Shown: positions 51,035-60,442, counted from the stretch's first letter. The stretch: DNA of 64,000 nt from Nonomuraea fuscirosea (GCF_003001935.1 NZ_PVNG01000010.1:248001-312000), one strand, 5' to 3'. A program made the numbers and translations. The notes: a model not told the origin generated them from the sequence alone.

Positions 51035-53356
51035 ATGAGCCAGTCAGTCGATGATCCTCCGATCGAGGAGGCGGGCGACAAAGCGGCGGCGGGAAGTGCG
51101 GAGGCGGAGCAGCCGCCCCAGGCCCGCCAGGACAAGGAAGAAAAACCGCTGAGCGAGGAGGACGCCCTGCGGGCGCTCCACAGCAAGGGCGAGAGCGAGG
51201 ACGAGGCCGAACGCGCGGAGGCGGCGAGGGCCGCCGCGATCGCGGCCAGCGTGATGGAACGGCTGAACGCCGACCCGTTCGGCATGCGGATCGGCACGGT
51301 GGCGCTGTTCAACGACGCGGTCAGCTTCGGCGGCGGGATGAACTTCGGCGACGGCGCACGCCGCACCGGACAGCCGACGGCGCGGATCAGCGAGCGGCGG
51401 ATCGCCCGCTGGACCGTGGGTCATCTTCCGCTGCCCCGCTTCGACGAGGCCCTGCGGATCCTGGTCGAACGCCGGCTGCTGATCCTTGCCCTCCCGCCCG
51501 GCGGACGAAAGGCCACCGGGGTGAACCTGCTGGTCAAGGCGGTAAGGGGTCAGGCGGTCGCCGGCCAGATGGATGGGGAGCAGGCGGCCGGCGGGCAGGA
51601 GGCGGGCGGTGGTTGTCATGAGGTGCTGGACGCGTCCGTGCTGCGGGACGGGCAGTGGCGGCCGCCCGAGCAGGACAGCGGCTACCTCCTCGTCCTCGAC
51701 GACACCACCCCCGGCCTCACCCCGCACCTGATCGACGAGCAGTGGATCGACGACCTGACGGCCTGCCTGAACGAGCACGGCAGCTACCTGGTCGTGCTGA
51801 CAGGACCGCCGCGCGGGGCGCTGATGGAGGCCGAGCGTTCCGGGCAGGTGCTGACCACGCTGGGCGGGCTCGATCTGGTACGTCTCATCGAACGGCGCGT
51901 CCACGACCGCGAGCCGACGCCCGAGGAGTCGGCCGGCCTGCGGCTGCGGCTCATCGAGGCGGGCGCGCTTGAGCTCCTGCGCGAGGACACCCGCCCCCGC
52001 ACCGCGCTGCACCTGGCCACCGTGATCCGCGAGCGGGCGGATCTGGCGGCCAGGGTCAAGGAGTTGCGCGATCCGACGGGCCGGGTCCATGACTGGTTCA
52101 GCCGTCATCGCACGCCCGAGGCCATGTGTTTCGCGCTGGCCGCCGCGGCGCTGGAGGACGCCACGTACCTGACGGTCTCGGACGCCGCCGCGCAGCTCTA
52201 CGAGCTGCTCACGCCGGCCGCGGAGGCGCCGCCCGACCTGCGTTTCCGGGAGCGGATCGGCTCCGACCACCCGTGGATCGACGTCTCGGTGGAGCCGGGC
52301 GGGACACCCGGTGACGTGGCGCCGCGGGTCCGCTATCTCCATCCGCTCGTCCGGCAGGCGGTGCTCGGCTACGCCTGGACGTACCTGGACGGTCAGCGCT
52401 CGGCGTTCCTCGACTGGATCCGCCTGCTGGTCGCTCATCCGGACATCGGGGTACGGGCGCGGGCGTCGGTGGCCGCGGGCGTGATCGCCTGGAGCGACTA
52501 CGACCATGCGCTGCACCGGTTCCTGCGGCCGTGGGCCAGGCACGGCTCCGTCGTGGTGCGCCAGAGCGCGGCGACGGCGCTCGACGTCGTGGGCGGTCAT
52601 CCCGACCTGGCCGAGGCCGTGTGGCTGCTGCTCGAAGCCTGGGTGGCGGAGCAGGACACGGCCGCGCAGCGCAGGCAGGGGCTGACCGCCGCCGCGGTGC
52701 TCGGCGGCGGGCTGGGAGCGGCCCAGCCGCGTCGTGCGGTCAAGGCGCTGCACGTGCTGCTGGACGGTGAGGACTGGGGCACGCTGCTGCCGGCCGGGCT
52801 CGCGTTGTTCCGCCTGATGGAGCGCGGGAGGGTGACCGAGGTGCTGACGGCGCTGGTCGAGTGGTCGGCGCCCCGGGACGGGTCGCCGATGGTGACGAAG
52901 GCGCTGGCGGCCTTCGTCTACCTGGCCGCCCAACCGGCCATCCAGCCGTCCGTCCGAACGTCCGCCCAGACGGCCACGCAGCCGTCCGCCCAACGAGCGG
53001 GCGAGGCGGATGGCCGGAGCCGGTTCTCGTCGATGCCGCTGCTGCTGGCCGGCGCGGAGGAGCACCGGTCGCAGCTGATCGAGCTGTGGGCCCGTGCCCT
53101 GGACCGCAGGCCGGCGCAGCAGCCGGCGCTGGAGACGCTGCGCGCATACCTGGACGTGCACGCGGAGCGCGACGGGACCGCCTACCGCAACGTCCGCGAC
53201 ATCGTGCTCGCCGTGGCCGCCCGGTCGGGCCGGCACCGGGAGCGGCTGCAGTACCACCTCGACGACTGGGCCAGGGCCGCCGGGCGTCGCGATCATCCGG
53301 CCGCCCGGCTGCTCGCCGAGCTCGGCCGTTCCTCGTACGCGAACGGAAGGACCTGA
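51035..53356 (+). CDS. Degenerate P-loop/HEAT-like large protein (STAND-like)
   Basis: 773 aa from ATG 51035 with GGAGG before. N-terminal acidic coiled coil (1-75), then 'GTVALFNDAVSFGGGMNFGDG'. A P-loop-like segment 'LLILALPPGGRKATGVNLLV' and a Walker-B-like 'YLLVLDD' suggest an inactivated or diverged STAND NTPase (A loop lacks the GKT). C-terminal half has HEAT-like helical repeats ('VRQSAATALDVVGGHPD'). A 27-residue insert rich in Ala/Gln/Thr (near 53000) is low complexity. Likely the sensor/scaffold of the operon. Confidence 0.6.
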   Translation: MSQSVDDPPIEEAGDKAAAGSAEAEQPPQARQDKEEKPLSEEDALRALHSKGESEDEAERAEAARAAAIAASVMERLNADPFGMRIGTVALFNDAVSFGGGMNFGDGARRTGQPTARISERRIARWTVGHLPLPRFDEALRILVERRLLILALPPGGRKATGVNLLVKAVRGQAVAGQMDGEQAAGGQEAGGGCHEVLDASVLRDGQWRPPEQDSGYLLVLDDTTPGLTPHLIDEQWIDDLTACLNEHGSYLVVLTGPPRGALMEAERSGQVLTTLGGLDLVRLIERRVHDREPTPEESAGLRLRLIEAGALELLREDTRPRTALHLATVIRERADLAARVKELRDPTGRVHDWFSRHRTPEAMCFALAAAALEDATYLTVSDAAAQLYELLTPAAEAPPDLRFRERIGSDHPWIDVSVEPGGTPGDVAPRVRYLHPLVRQAVLGYAWTYLDGQRSAFLDWIRLLVAHPDIGVRARASVAAGVIAWSDYDHALHRFLRPWARHGSVVVRQSAATALDVVGGHPDLAEAVWLLLEAWVAEQDTAAQRRQGLTAAAVLGGGLGAAQPRRAVKALHVLLDGEDWGTLLPAGLALFRLMERGRVTEVLTALVEWSAPRDGSPMVTKALAAFVYLAAQPAIQPSVRTSAQTATQPSAQRAGEADGRSRFSSMPLLLAGAEEHRSQLIELWARALDRRPAQQPALETLRAYLDVHAERDGTAYRNVRDIVLAVAARSGRHRERLQYHLDDWARAAGRRDHPAARLLAELGRSSYANGRT

Positions 53357-53357
53357 C

Positions 53358-54323
53358 ATGGAGCTGTACACCTACAACCCGATCACGAAGAGCACCAACC
53401 TGTCCCCCCTGCTGCCCCGCATGCCCCTGCGCCCGCCCGCGCCGGGGACGGCGCTGGTCCTGGCTCCGCGCAAGGGCGACCTGGTGACGATCCGGCACGG
53501 CGAGTCCGTCCCCGACGCCTGGTACGGCACCTACCGGCAGGTCTACGCGGTCGACGTGACCGAGCACCGGCTGGTGCTGAGCATGCCGCTGCTCAGCCGG
53601 AATCCCGCCTTCGGCTTCCCGAGCCTGGTCCGGCTGAACTGCCGGGTCGCGGATCCGGCGGAGATCGTGCTGCGCGGCATCATGGACGTCAGCGGCGCCC
53701 TGTACCTGCCCGTACAGCGGATGCTCCGCCGGGTCTCGCGGGACTTCGACATCGGCGAGCTGCACCAGGCCGAGGACGCGCTCACCGAGTCGATGCGCAC
53801 CTTCAGCGGCGACGCCGCGCTCCGGCTCCGCAACGTCACCGTCGAGGTGGTGGTCGACGGCAACGAGATCGTGGCGAGCGGGCGGGCGTACCGCGACATC
53901 GAGCGTGACACCCGGCTCATGGAGATGCGCAGGGAGCGGCATCTGCGCATGTTGCGCAAGGACGGCGCGGAAGGGCTGATCGCCGAGATCATGGAGCGCG
54001 AGGGCCCGCGGGCGGCGTACGACATGATCGCGAACGCGGAACGTGAGGAGCGGCAGGAGCTGCTGGTCGCCTGGCAGGCGGTGCTCAAGAACTCGGAGGC
54101 GGACCGGGAGCCGTGGGAGTCGCTGCAGGCCGAGCGCGCTCTGCGCGACCGGATGAACGGAGGCTCCTCGTCGCCGTTCGGCGGGATCCGCTCGACCCGG
54201 CTGCGCGGCACGCTCGCGCCGGCTCCGTCCCTGGAGGAGGAGTCCCGCGACGGCGGCGACGGCCGGCGCACCAGCCGGGTCCGCGGCCTGCGGCCGACGA
54301 AGATCGAGGACCCGGACAGGTGA
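53358..54323 (+). CDS. SPFH/band-7-like protein
   Basis: 321 aa. 'LVRLNCRVADPAEIVLRGIMD' and 'LYLPVQRMLRRVSRDFDIGEL' resemble the SPFH domain of stomatin/flotillin proteins (membrane-microdomain scaffolds), here without an obvious N-terminal transmembrane anchor. The C-terminal half is charged coiled coil 'REERQELLVAWQ' and disordered. Start 1 bp after the previous stop. Confidence 0.6.
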   Translation: MELYTYNPITKSTNLSPLLPRMPLRPPAPGTALVLAPRKGDLVTIRHGESVPDAWYGTYRQVYAVDVTEHRLVLSMPLLSRNPAFGFPSLVRLNCRVADPAEIVLRGIMDVSGALYLPVQRMLRRVSRDFDIGELHQAEDALTESMRTFSGDAALRLRNVTVEVVVDGNEIVASGRAYRDIERDTRLMEMRRERHLRMLRKDGAEGLIAEIMEREGPRAAYDMIANAEREERQELLVAWQAVLKNSEADREPWESLQAERALRDRMNGGSSSPFGGIRSTRLRGTLAPAPSLEEESRDGGDGRRTSRVRGLRPTKIEDPDR

Positions 54324-55429
54324 CGGAGATCAGGGTCAGGGGCGTCGCCGCCGGCGCTCCGGGCGCGGGGACGATCTGGCACTACCGCGACGAAGGGGTC
54401 ATGGCCGTAGGGGTGTGGACGGAACGGCTCGACGGGCGGGGCGAGGACGCCGAGCCGCTCTTCGCCCACCGCGTTCCCGCGGCTGAGGGGATCGTGGGCG
54501 TCTTCGACGGGCTGGGCGGGTCGGGCGCGGGCGCGGCCTGCGAACTGCGCGACGGTACGCGGCGCAGCGGGGCCTGGGTGGGGGCGCGGCTGGTCAGATC
54601 CGGCGTGCTGTCCTGGTTCCTGGACGCGGCGGCGCGAACGACCTCCACGGACGGGACGGCGCTCTCGGATGGGACGGCGCTCGCGGACGGGGAGGCGCGG
54701 GAGGCGGCCGCAGCAGGGGCGAAGCCGACGGAGGCTCTGCGGACACGGCTGGTGGAGGTGCTGGCGGACGTGCCGGCGCCGCCGCGCAGCAAGATCGTGA
54801 GCCGGATGCGCCGGTGGCTGCCCACGACCATGGCCGCCGCGCACTACCGGCTCGGCGGGGAGCAGGCCGAGTGCCGGGTCCTCTGGGCGGGCGACTCGCG
54901 GGCGTACGCGCTGAGCCGCGGCGGCGGGCTGCAGGCGCTGACCAGGGATCACACGGACGAAACCGACAGCCTTCAGCAACTGGTGCAGGACCCGCCGATG
55001 ACGAACGTGATCTGCGCCGACCAGGAGTTCACGATCGCGGAGCACGTGCTGCTGCTGCCGCTGCCGTGCGTCCTGGTCTGCGCGACCGACGGCTTCTTCG
55101 GCTACGTCGAGACCCCGGCCCATTTCGAGTGTCACCTGCTCAGCACGTTGCGGGCGGCGGCGGACGAGCGGGAGTGGGCGGAGCGGCTGGCCCGGCAGGT
55201 GTCGGGGTACACGGGCGACGACGCCTCGCTGAGCCTCGCGGCCCTGGGTTACGCGGGGTTCGCGGAGCTCAGGGAGAGCTTCGCCGCGCGCTCGCAGGAG
55301 ATGGAGGCACGCTATCCGCTGGTCCGCGCGGCCGAGGACGGCGTGGACCGGGAGTGGCGGGCGCGTACCTGGGAGGACTACCGGCCCGGCTACGAGCGGC
55401 TCATGCCCGCGACCGCGGAGCCGGGATGA
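54320..55429 (+). CDS. PP2C family protein phosphatase
   Basis: 369 aa from GTG 54320, overlapping the previous stop by 4 bp. Metal-binding motifs: 'IVGVFDGLGGSGAG', 'LWAGDSRAYAL', 'LVCATDGFFGYV', 'TGDDASLSL', all key Asp present. Dephosphorylates Ser/Thr; its partner is the kinase encoded next. Confidence 0.87.
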   Translation: MTEIRVRGVAAGAPGAGTIWHYRDEGVMAVGVWTERLDGRGEDAEPLFAHRVPAAEGIVGVFDGLGGSGAGAACELRDGTRRSGAWVGARLVRSGVLSWFLDAAARTTSTDGTALSDGTALADGEAREAAAAGAKPTEALRTRLVEVLADVPAPPRSKIVSRMRRWLPTTMAAAHYRLGGEQAECRVLWAGDSRAYALSRGGGLQALTRDHTDETDSLQQLVQDPPMTNVICADQEFTIAEHVLLLPLPCVLVCATDGFFGYVETPAHFECHLLSTLRAAADEREWAERLARQVSGYTGDDASLSLAALGYAGFAELRESFAARSQEMEARYPLVRAAEDGVDREWRARTWEDYRPGYERLMPATAEPG

Positions 55430-56379
55430 GGGCGGGCGACGTCATCAGGGGGTACCGCATCGTCACCGAGCCGACGAACAGCGGCGGCGGGCGATGCGTG
55501 TGGGCCTTCGCCGAACGCGACGGGCGGCCGTACTTCATCAAGCGGTTCCTGGACCCGAAACGGCCCAAGAGCGGGTCCGCGGCGAGTGTGCGGGCGCGGT
55601 TGCGGGCGTGCGAGGAGTTCGAACGGCGGCACCGGGCGATCATGAGCCGGCTGCGGCACGACGCGGTCGGCGCCGGCAACCTGGTCCTGGCCTGCGACTT
55701 CTTCCACCACGGCGCCTCCTACTACAAGGTGACCGAGCGGATCGACGCGGTCGGCACGCCGCGGCCCGGCTCGCTCACGGCGGCGGAGAAGGCGGTGCTG
55801 CTGCGCACCCTGGCGCTCAGCCTGGGGCTGCTGCACGCCATCGGACTGGTGCACGGCGACCTCAAGCCCGGCAACGTGCTGATCGTCAAGCGCGGGAAGG
55901 GCGCCTTCCACACGGCCAAGCTCATCGACTTCGACGACGCCTACGTGTCCGGCCGTCCCCCGGACCGCGAGGACATCGCCGGGGACCTGGTCTACGGGGC
56001 TCCCGAATGGCGCCGCTACGTGCGGGGGGACGAGGACGTGCGGCCGGAGTGGCTGACGACCGGGGCCGACGTCTTCGCCCTCGGCCTGCTCGCCCATCAC
56101 TACCTGACCGGCGCGCTGCCGGGGTTCGGCGACCGGTTCGGGTCACCGGCCGACGCGGTGAACGCCGGGACGGCGCTGCGCCTCGACGACCGGCTGTGCG
56201 CGCCCATGAGAGACCTCCTGGGCGCGATGACGGCCAGGACGCCCGGCGCCCGGCCGGGCACGGCGGCGTTCCTGGAGGCGCTCAGGAACCCGGCGGTCTG
56301 CGAACTGCGCTCCCGGTACGTCACGTCACCGGGCTCACGAGTGCGAATCAGCATGCGAACAGAGGAGAACCAGCCATGA
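55426..56379 (+). CDS. Ser/Thr protein kinase
   Basis: 317 aa, start overlaps the phosphatase stop by 4 bp. Gly-rich loop is unusual ('TEPTNSGGG'); ATP-Lys is K39 in YFIKRF; catalytic loop HGDLKPGN (143-150, Asp145); metal motif is DFD (168-170) instead of DFG; GAPEWR is APE. Complete lobe pattern. No transmembrane segment. Confidence 0.9.
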   Translation: MRAGDVIRGYRIVTEPTNSGGGRCVWAFAERDGRPYFIKRFLDPKRPKSGSAASVRARLRACEEFERRHRAIMSRLRHDAVGAGNLVLACDFFHHGASYYKVTERIDAVGTPRPGSLTAAEKAVLLRTLALSLGLLHAIGLVHGDLKPGNVLIVKRGKGAFHTAKLIDFDDAYVSGRPPDREDIAGDLVYGAPEWRRYVRGDEDVRPEWLTTGADVFALGLLAHHYLTGALPGFGDRFGSPADAVNAGTALRLDDRLCAPMRDLLGAMTARTPGARPGTAAFLEALRNPAVCELRSRYVTSPGSRVRISMRTEENQP

Positions 56380-57083
56380 CCTCCGGCGGCGAGTACCAGG
56401 GGAACCTGCGGTACGCGGTGGACATCGTGCTCTGCGTCGACGTGACCGAGAGCATGGCTCCGGTCCTCGACACGGTGAAGAAGAGCGCCCTGACCTTCCA
56501 CGAGCGGTTGAGCCAGGTGATGGGCGGCAAGGGCAAGGAGATCAGCCGGCTCCGGCTCAAGGTCATCGCGTTCCGCGACTTCGGCGACTTCGCCGAGGAC
56601 GCCATCGAGGAGACCGGCTTTCTGGTCTTCCCCGAGCAGGCGGACGAGTTCGACGGGTTCGTCCGGCGGTTGCGCGCGACCGGCGGCGGCGACGAGCCGG
56701 AGTCGGGCCTGGAGGCGCTGGCCCTGGCCATCGACTCGCCCTGGGAACGGGGGCTGGACCGGCGTCGGCACGTCATCGTGATGTTCACCGACGCGTCGGC
56801 GCATCCCCTGCGCACCCCGCAGGCCGTCTCCGCGCACACCTATCCCCAGCATCTCCCCCAGGACATGGACGGCCTGTTCGAGCAGTGGGGTTACGCCGGG
56901 AGCAGGACGGCCGTGATGGAGAACTCGGCCAAGCGCCTGGTGATCTTCGCGCCCGACGTCTATCCGTGGCGCGACATCACCGAGGAGTGGAACATGACGC
57001 TGCACTTCCCCTCCACCGCCGGGCAGGGGCTGGAGGAGCTGGAGCTGGACGAGATCATCGACACGATCGCGAACAGCCTGTGA
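56376..57083 (+). CDS. vWA domain protein (TerY-like)
   Basis: 235 aa, ATGA overlap of 4 bp with the kinase stop. MIDAS motif is DVTES (Asp22-x-Thr24-x-Ser26), with 'VIAFRDFGDF' and 'VIVMFTDASAH' supplying Thr/Asp. Resembles TerY-type vWA proteins that bridge kinases and phosphatases in tellurite-resistance-associated systems. Confidence 0.85.
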   Translation: MTSGGEYQGNLRYAVDIVLCVDVTESMAPVLDTVKKSALTFHERLSQVMGGKGKEISRLRLKVIAFRDFGDFAEDAIEETGFLVFPEQADEFDGFVRRLRATGGGDEPESGLEALALAIDSPWERGLDRRRHVIVMFTDASAHPLRTPQAVSAHTYPQHLPQDMDGLFEQWGYAGSRTAVMENSAKRLVIFAPDVYPWRDITEEWNMTLHFPSTAGQGLEELELDEIIDTIANSL

Positions 57084-57778
57084 CCGTTCCCGGGCCGAAC
57101 TGGCGGTGTGCGCTGTGCGACGTGTGGAACGCCTGCGCCGACGCCGCCTGCCAGGGCTGCGACACCCGCCGCGGCCCGGTCGTGACTTCCCAGCCCGACC
57201 TCTTCTTCGCCCCGCCGCCACGGGGGCCGGGACCTGGATCGAGGCCGGGATGGGGAGCGGGCGGGTTCGGGGGACCGGGGCCGTGGGTGACGGTCGTGGG
57301 CAGGACGCACGCGCCGTCGCCTCCGCCCCATCACGCCTTCCACCCGCCGCCACCACCTGCGCCGTGGGCTGCGCCACCACCTGGGCCGAGGCCCGCGCCT
57401 CCGCCGCCGGCCGCGTGGCCGGCCGGGTCGGCGCAGTCCGCCGGCACGGGCTGCTTTCTGACGCTCGTGGGCGTGGGGGTGCTCCTGCTGCTGCTGTACG
57501 TCATGGCGGTCCTCGTCAAGGCCGTGTCGATCAGCGGCACGACGTCGTACGACGGTCAGCGGGTGTCGACCGTGCCGTGCGCCTCGATCGACAGATCCTG
57601 CCAGTCGGACCAGGTCTTGAGCCGGGCCGCGTACGCCTGCTCGATCAGCGGCTGGAAGCCCTTGCCGAACAGCACCCGCACCGGCGGGTTGGCGGAGTCG
57701 ACCAGCTTCAGCAGCGCCTGCGCCGCGGCGGCCGGGTCTCCCGCGGGCATCTTGCCCGCTATCGCGCCCAGCCGCTGA
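57080..57778 (+). CDS. Zinc-ribbon, Pro-rich, single-pass membrane protein
   Basis: 232 aa from GTG 57080 (4-bp overlap). N-terminal 'CALCDVWNACADAACQGCD' is a zinc-ribbon-like cluster (CxxC/CxxxxCxGC). A Pro-rich stretch (about 45-130) and a hydrophobic helix 'TLVGVGVLLLLLYVMAVLV' follow. The last 75 residues overlap the SDR gene on the other strand, so the true C-terminus may end near 57555, the reading frame being extended by chance. Last gene of the operon; may localise the complex. Confidence 0.55.
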   Translation: MTVPGPNWRCALCDVWNACADAACQGCDTRRGPVVTSQPDLFFAPPPRGPGPGSRPGWGAGGFGGPGPWVTVVGRTHAPSPPPHHAFHPPPPPAPWAAPPPGPRPAPPPPAAWPAGSAQSAGTGCFLTLVGVGVLLLLLYVMAVLVKAVSISGTTSYDGQRVSTVPCASIDRSCQSDQVLSRAAYACSISGWKPLPNSTRTGGLAESTSFSSACAAAAGSPAGILPAIAPSR

Positions 57779-58401
57779 CGGAGAGCGTCGTAGGCCGGGT
57801 CGGTGGTGGCCATGTGACCGTTCGCGAGAGGGTCGGGGTTGTTGCCGTCGCGGGTGGCGAAGCCGGCCGGTTCGATGATGGTCAGCTTGACGCCGAACTC
57901 GGCCACCTCGCCGGCGAGCGCCTCGTTCAGCCCCTCCAGGGCCCACTTGGAGGCGTGGTAGGCGCCGCCGAGCGGCATCGCGATGATCCCGGCCGCCGAG
58001 GACAACTGGACGATGTGCCCCGAGCGCTGCTCGCGCAGGTACGGCAGCGCGGCCTGAACCACCCACACCGCGCCGAACAGGTTGGTCTCGAGCTGGTCGC
58101 GCAGCTCCTGCTCGGTCAGCTCCTCGACCGCGCCGACCTGGGCGTAGCCGGCGTTGTTCACGATGACGTCGAGCCGGCCGAAGTGCTCCTTGGCCTGCTT
58201 CACGGTCTCGAAGACGGCGGCCCTGTCGGTGACGTCCAGCTCCAGGGGGAGGATCGCGTCGCCGTAGGTGTCGCTCAGCTCCTTGAGGGCGGCGGTGCTC
58301 CTGGCGGTGGCGGCGACCTTGTCACCGCGCGCCAGGGCCGCCTGGACGAAGTTGCGGCCCAGGCCGCGGGACGAGCCGGTGACGAACCAGACCTTCTGCA
58401 T
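57556..58401 (-). CDS. SDR family oxidoreductase
   Basis: 281 aa from ATG 58401 with GAGGAGC upstream. 'FVTGSSRGLG' NAD motif, 'IVNNAGYAQVG', 'LSSAAGIIAM', 'YHASKWAL' (Tyr-x3-Lys) and 'VKLTIIEPAGF'. Divergent from a SigJ-like sigma factor gene 121 bp away, a usual pairing of sigma with the enzyme it controls. Confidence 0.9.
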   Translation of the reverse strand: MQKVWFVTGSSRGLGRNFVQAALARGDKVAATARSTAALKELSDTYGDAILPLELDVTDRAAVFETVKQAKEHFGRLDVIVNNAGYAQVGAVEELTEQELRDQLETNLFGAVWVVQAALPYLREQRSGHIVQLSSAAGIIAMPLGGAYHASKWALEGLNEALAGEVAEFGVKLTIIEPAGFATRDGNNPDPLANGHMATTDPAYDALRQRLGAIAGKMPAGDPAAAAQALLKLVDSANPPVRVLFGKGFQPLIEQAYAARLKTWSDWQDLSIEAHGTVDTR

Positions 58402-58522
58402 GATGTGCTCCTCTTTGCCGGTTGCTTCAACCCCCTGGACGAGACAGCCCCGCACGGATGTGAGCCGGCCTCGGTGTGACCTGCGACACCATGCCGCTTC
58501 TGTCCGGGAGGATGATGTAACA

Positions 58523-59458
58523 GTGGATGGCGTGACCCGTACGGAGGAGTTCCAAGAGCTGAGGCCGCTGCTGTTCGCGATCGCGTACCGGATCCTGGGC
58601 AGCGTGAGCGAGGCCGAGGACGCCGTACAGGAGGCGTGGCTGCGCTACGACGGCTCCGCGACCAGGGCCGAGTCGCCCAAGGCGTTCCTGTCGGCCACGG
58701 TGACCCGGATCTCGATCGACGTGCTGCGCTCGGCCCGCGTCCGGCGTGAGGCGTACGTCGGGCCGTGGTTCCCCGAGCCGCTGCTGACCGACCCGTACCA
58801 GGATCCGGAGCGGTCGGCGGAGCTGGCCGACTCGGTGTCGATGGCGGCGCTGATCCTGCTGGAGCGGCTCAGCCCGCTCGAACGGGCGGTCTTCGTGCTG
58901 CGCGAGGTGTTCGCGTTCAGCTACCGGGAGATCGCCGCCGCCGTGGAACGGTCGGAGGCCGCCTGCCGCCAGCTCGCGGTGAAGGCGCGCCGCCACATGG
59001 ACGCGGGCCTGCCCCGCTTCGAGGCCGATCGCCGCTCGCGCGACCTGCTCGCCGCGCGGTTCTTCGGCGCGCTCAAGGAAGGGGACGTGGACGGGCTGCG
59101 GGAGTTGCTGGCCGCCGAGGTGCAGCTGGTCAACGACGGCGGCGGCAAGATCGGCAGTACGGTTCCGCTCTTCGGCGCGGACAAGGTCGCCCGGGTGCTG
59201 GCCGTCACCATCCCGCCGTTCGCGTGGATCGGCGCGGTGCTGGAGGCGCACGAGGTGAACGGCCAGCCGGGCGCGATCATCCGCGACCGCGACGGGCTGA
59301 TCGTCATCGCCTGGGCGATCGAGATCGTGGACGGACACGTCCAGACCATCCGCTCGATCGTCAACCCCGACAAGCTCGGGCATCTCGGTCCAGTCGGCGA
59401 CGCCGTCGCGGTCATCAACGAGAAGAAGCAGCTCCGCCGCGACCGGCAGACGCCGTGA
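58523..59458 (+). CDS. ECF sigma factor (SigJ/ECF41-type) with SnoaL-like C-terminal domain
   Basis: 311 aa from GTG 58523 (GGGAGG at 58506-58511). Region 2: 'LLFAIAYRILGSVSEAEDAVQEAWLR'-like; 'ISIDVLRSAR' and region 4 'YREIAAAVERSEAACRQLAVKARRH'. The C-terminal 130 residues ('NGQPGAIIRDRDGLIVIAW') form the SnoaL-like domain of ECF41-type factors, which controls activity without an anti-sigma protein. The dead copy at 38545 is its relative. Confidence 0.92.
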   Translation: MDGVTRTEEFQELRPLLFAIAYRILGSVSEAEDAVQEAWLRYDGSATRAESPKAFLSATVTRISIDVLRSARVRREAYVGPWFPEPLLTDPYQDPERSAELADSVSMAALILLERLSPLERAVFVLREVFAFSYREIAAAVERSEAACRQLAVKARRHMDAGLPRFEADRRSRDLLAARFFGALKEGDVDGLRELLAAEVQLVNDGGGKIGSTVPLFGADKVARVLAVTIPPFAWIGAVLEAHEVNGQPGAIIRDRDGLIVIAWAIEIVDGHVQTIRSIVNPDKLGHLGPVGDAVAVINEKKQLRRDRQTP

Positions 59459-59539
59459 CCCCGGTGCCGAGGTCGGCGTAGGAGGTCGTGCGGCCCGGCG
59501 CCGAGGCCCGCGTGGGTGCCTGGTGACCTGGTGGGGACG

Positions 59540-60442
59540 TCAGCGCAGGAGGGCGCGGGTCTGGGCGAGGGCGTCCACCTGGGTGCGCCAGTCGCCGCCC
59601 GCGATGCCGATGACGGCGTGGCTCGCCCCCGCCTCCCGATACTCGGCCAGCCGCTCGGCCGCCTGCTCGGGCGAGCCGGTGAGGGGGATGTCGAGCACCT
59701 CGTCCAGCGGGCGGCCGTAGCCGCCGCTGATGCCGGCGGCGATCTCCTCCCGGGTGGGCAGGCCGTCACCGGCGCCCAGGGCCGACGTGCCGCCGATCGC
59801 GATGACCGGGGTACGGCGGCCGTGCCCGGATGCCAGCTCGGCCAGTCTGGCCCGGCCGGTGGCGACCTCTTCGGGGGAGATCAGGGACGGGAACCAGCCG
59901 TCGCCCAGGCGGGCCGCTCGCCGGATCGCCACCGACGACGCGTTCCCGACCCACACGGGCGGCGGCTCGACGGCCGGGGCCAGCTCGACCACCGGTCCGT
60001 GCTCAGGCGTGAGGTGGGTGGGCTTGCCTGTCAGGAGGTCGGGCAGGAGCTCCAGTGCGGCGTCCGTGCGGGGGCCGCGTTCTCCGTACGGGACGCCGGC
60101 CGCGGCCCACTGCTCAGGGCCGCCTCCCGAGCCGACGCCGAGGACGAGGCGGCCGGCGGAGACGTACTGGAGGGAGGCGATCTGCTTGGCGGCCCAGGCG
60201 AGCGGGCGGATGGCGGGGACGAACACGCTGGCGCCGATCGTGATCCGGGTGGTGGCCGCGGCGGCGGTGGCCAGGGCGACGGGCGCGTCCAGGGTCGGTC
60301 CGCCGACGGCGAGGTGGTCGCCGTGCCAGGCTCCGTCGAGTCCTGCCTGCTCCAGGTGTCTGGCGGCCTCCCACAGCGTGAGGCCGTCCCTGCGCTGCCC
60401 GCCGACTCCGGGCAGGATGACGCCGATCGCGAAATGTTGCAT
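59540..60442 (-). CDS. LLM class flavin/F420-dependent oxidoreductase
   Basis: 300-aa bacterial luciferase-like monooxygenase. 'GVILPGVGGQ', 'HGDHLAVGG', 'LGVGSGGGPEQW', 'ARLGDGWFPSLISPEE' are characteristic. F420 rather than FMN is more usual in actinobacterial members of this class, but this is inferred. The substrate is unknown. Confidence 0.85.
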   Translation of the reverse strand: MQHFAIGVILPGVGGQRRDGLTLWEAARHLEQAGLDGAWHGDHLAVGGPTLDAPVALATAAAATTRITIGASVFVPAIRPLAWAAKQIASLQYVSAGRLVLGVGSGGGPEQWAAAGVPYGERGPRTDAALELLPDLLTGKPTHLTPEHGPVVELAPAVEPPPVWVGNASSVAIRRAARLGDGWFPSLISPEEVATGRARLAELASGHGRRTPVIAIGGTSALGAGDGLPTREEIAAGISGGYGRPLDEVLDIPLTGSPEQAAERLAEYREAGASHAVIGIAGGDWRTQVDALAQTRALLR

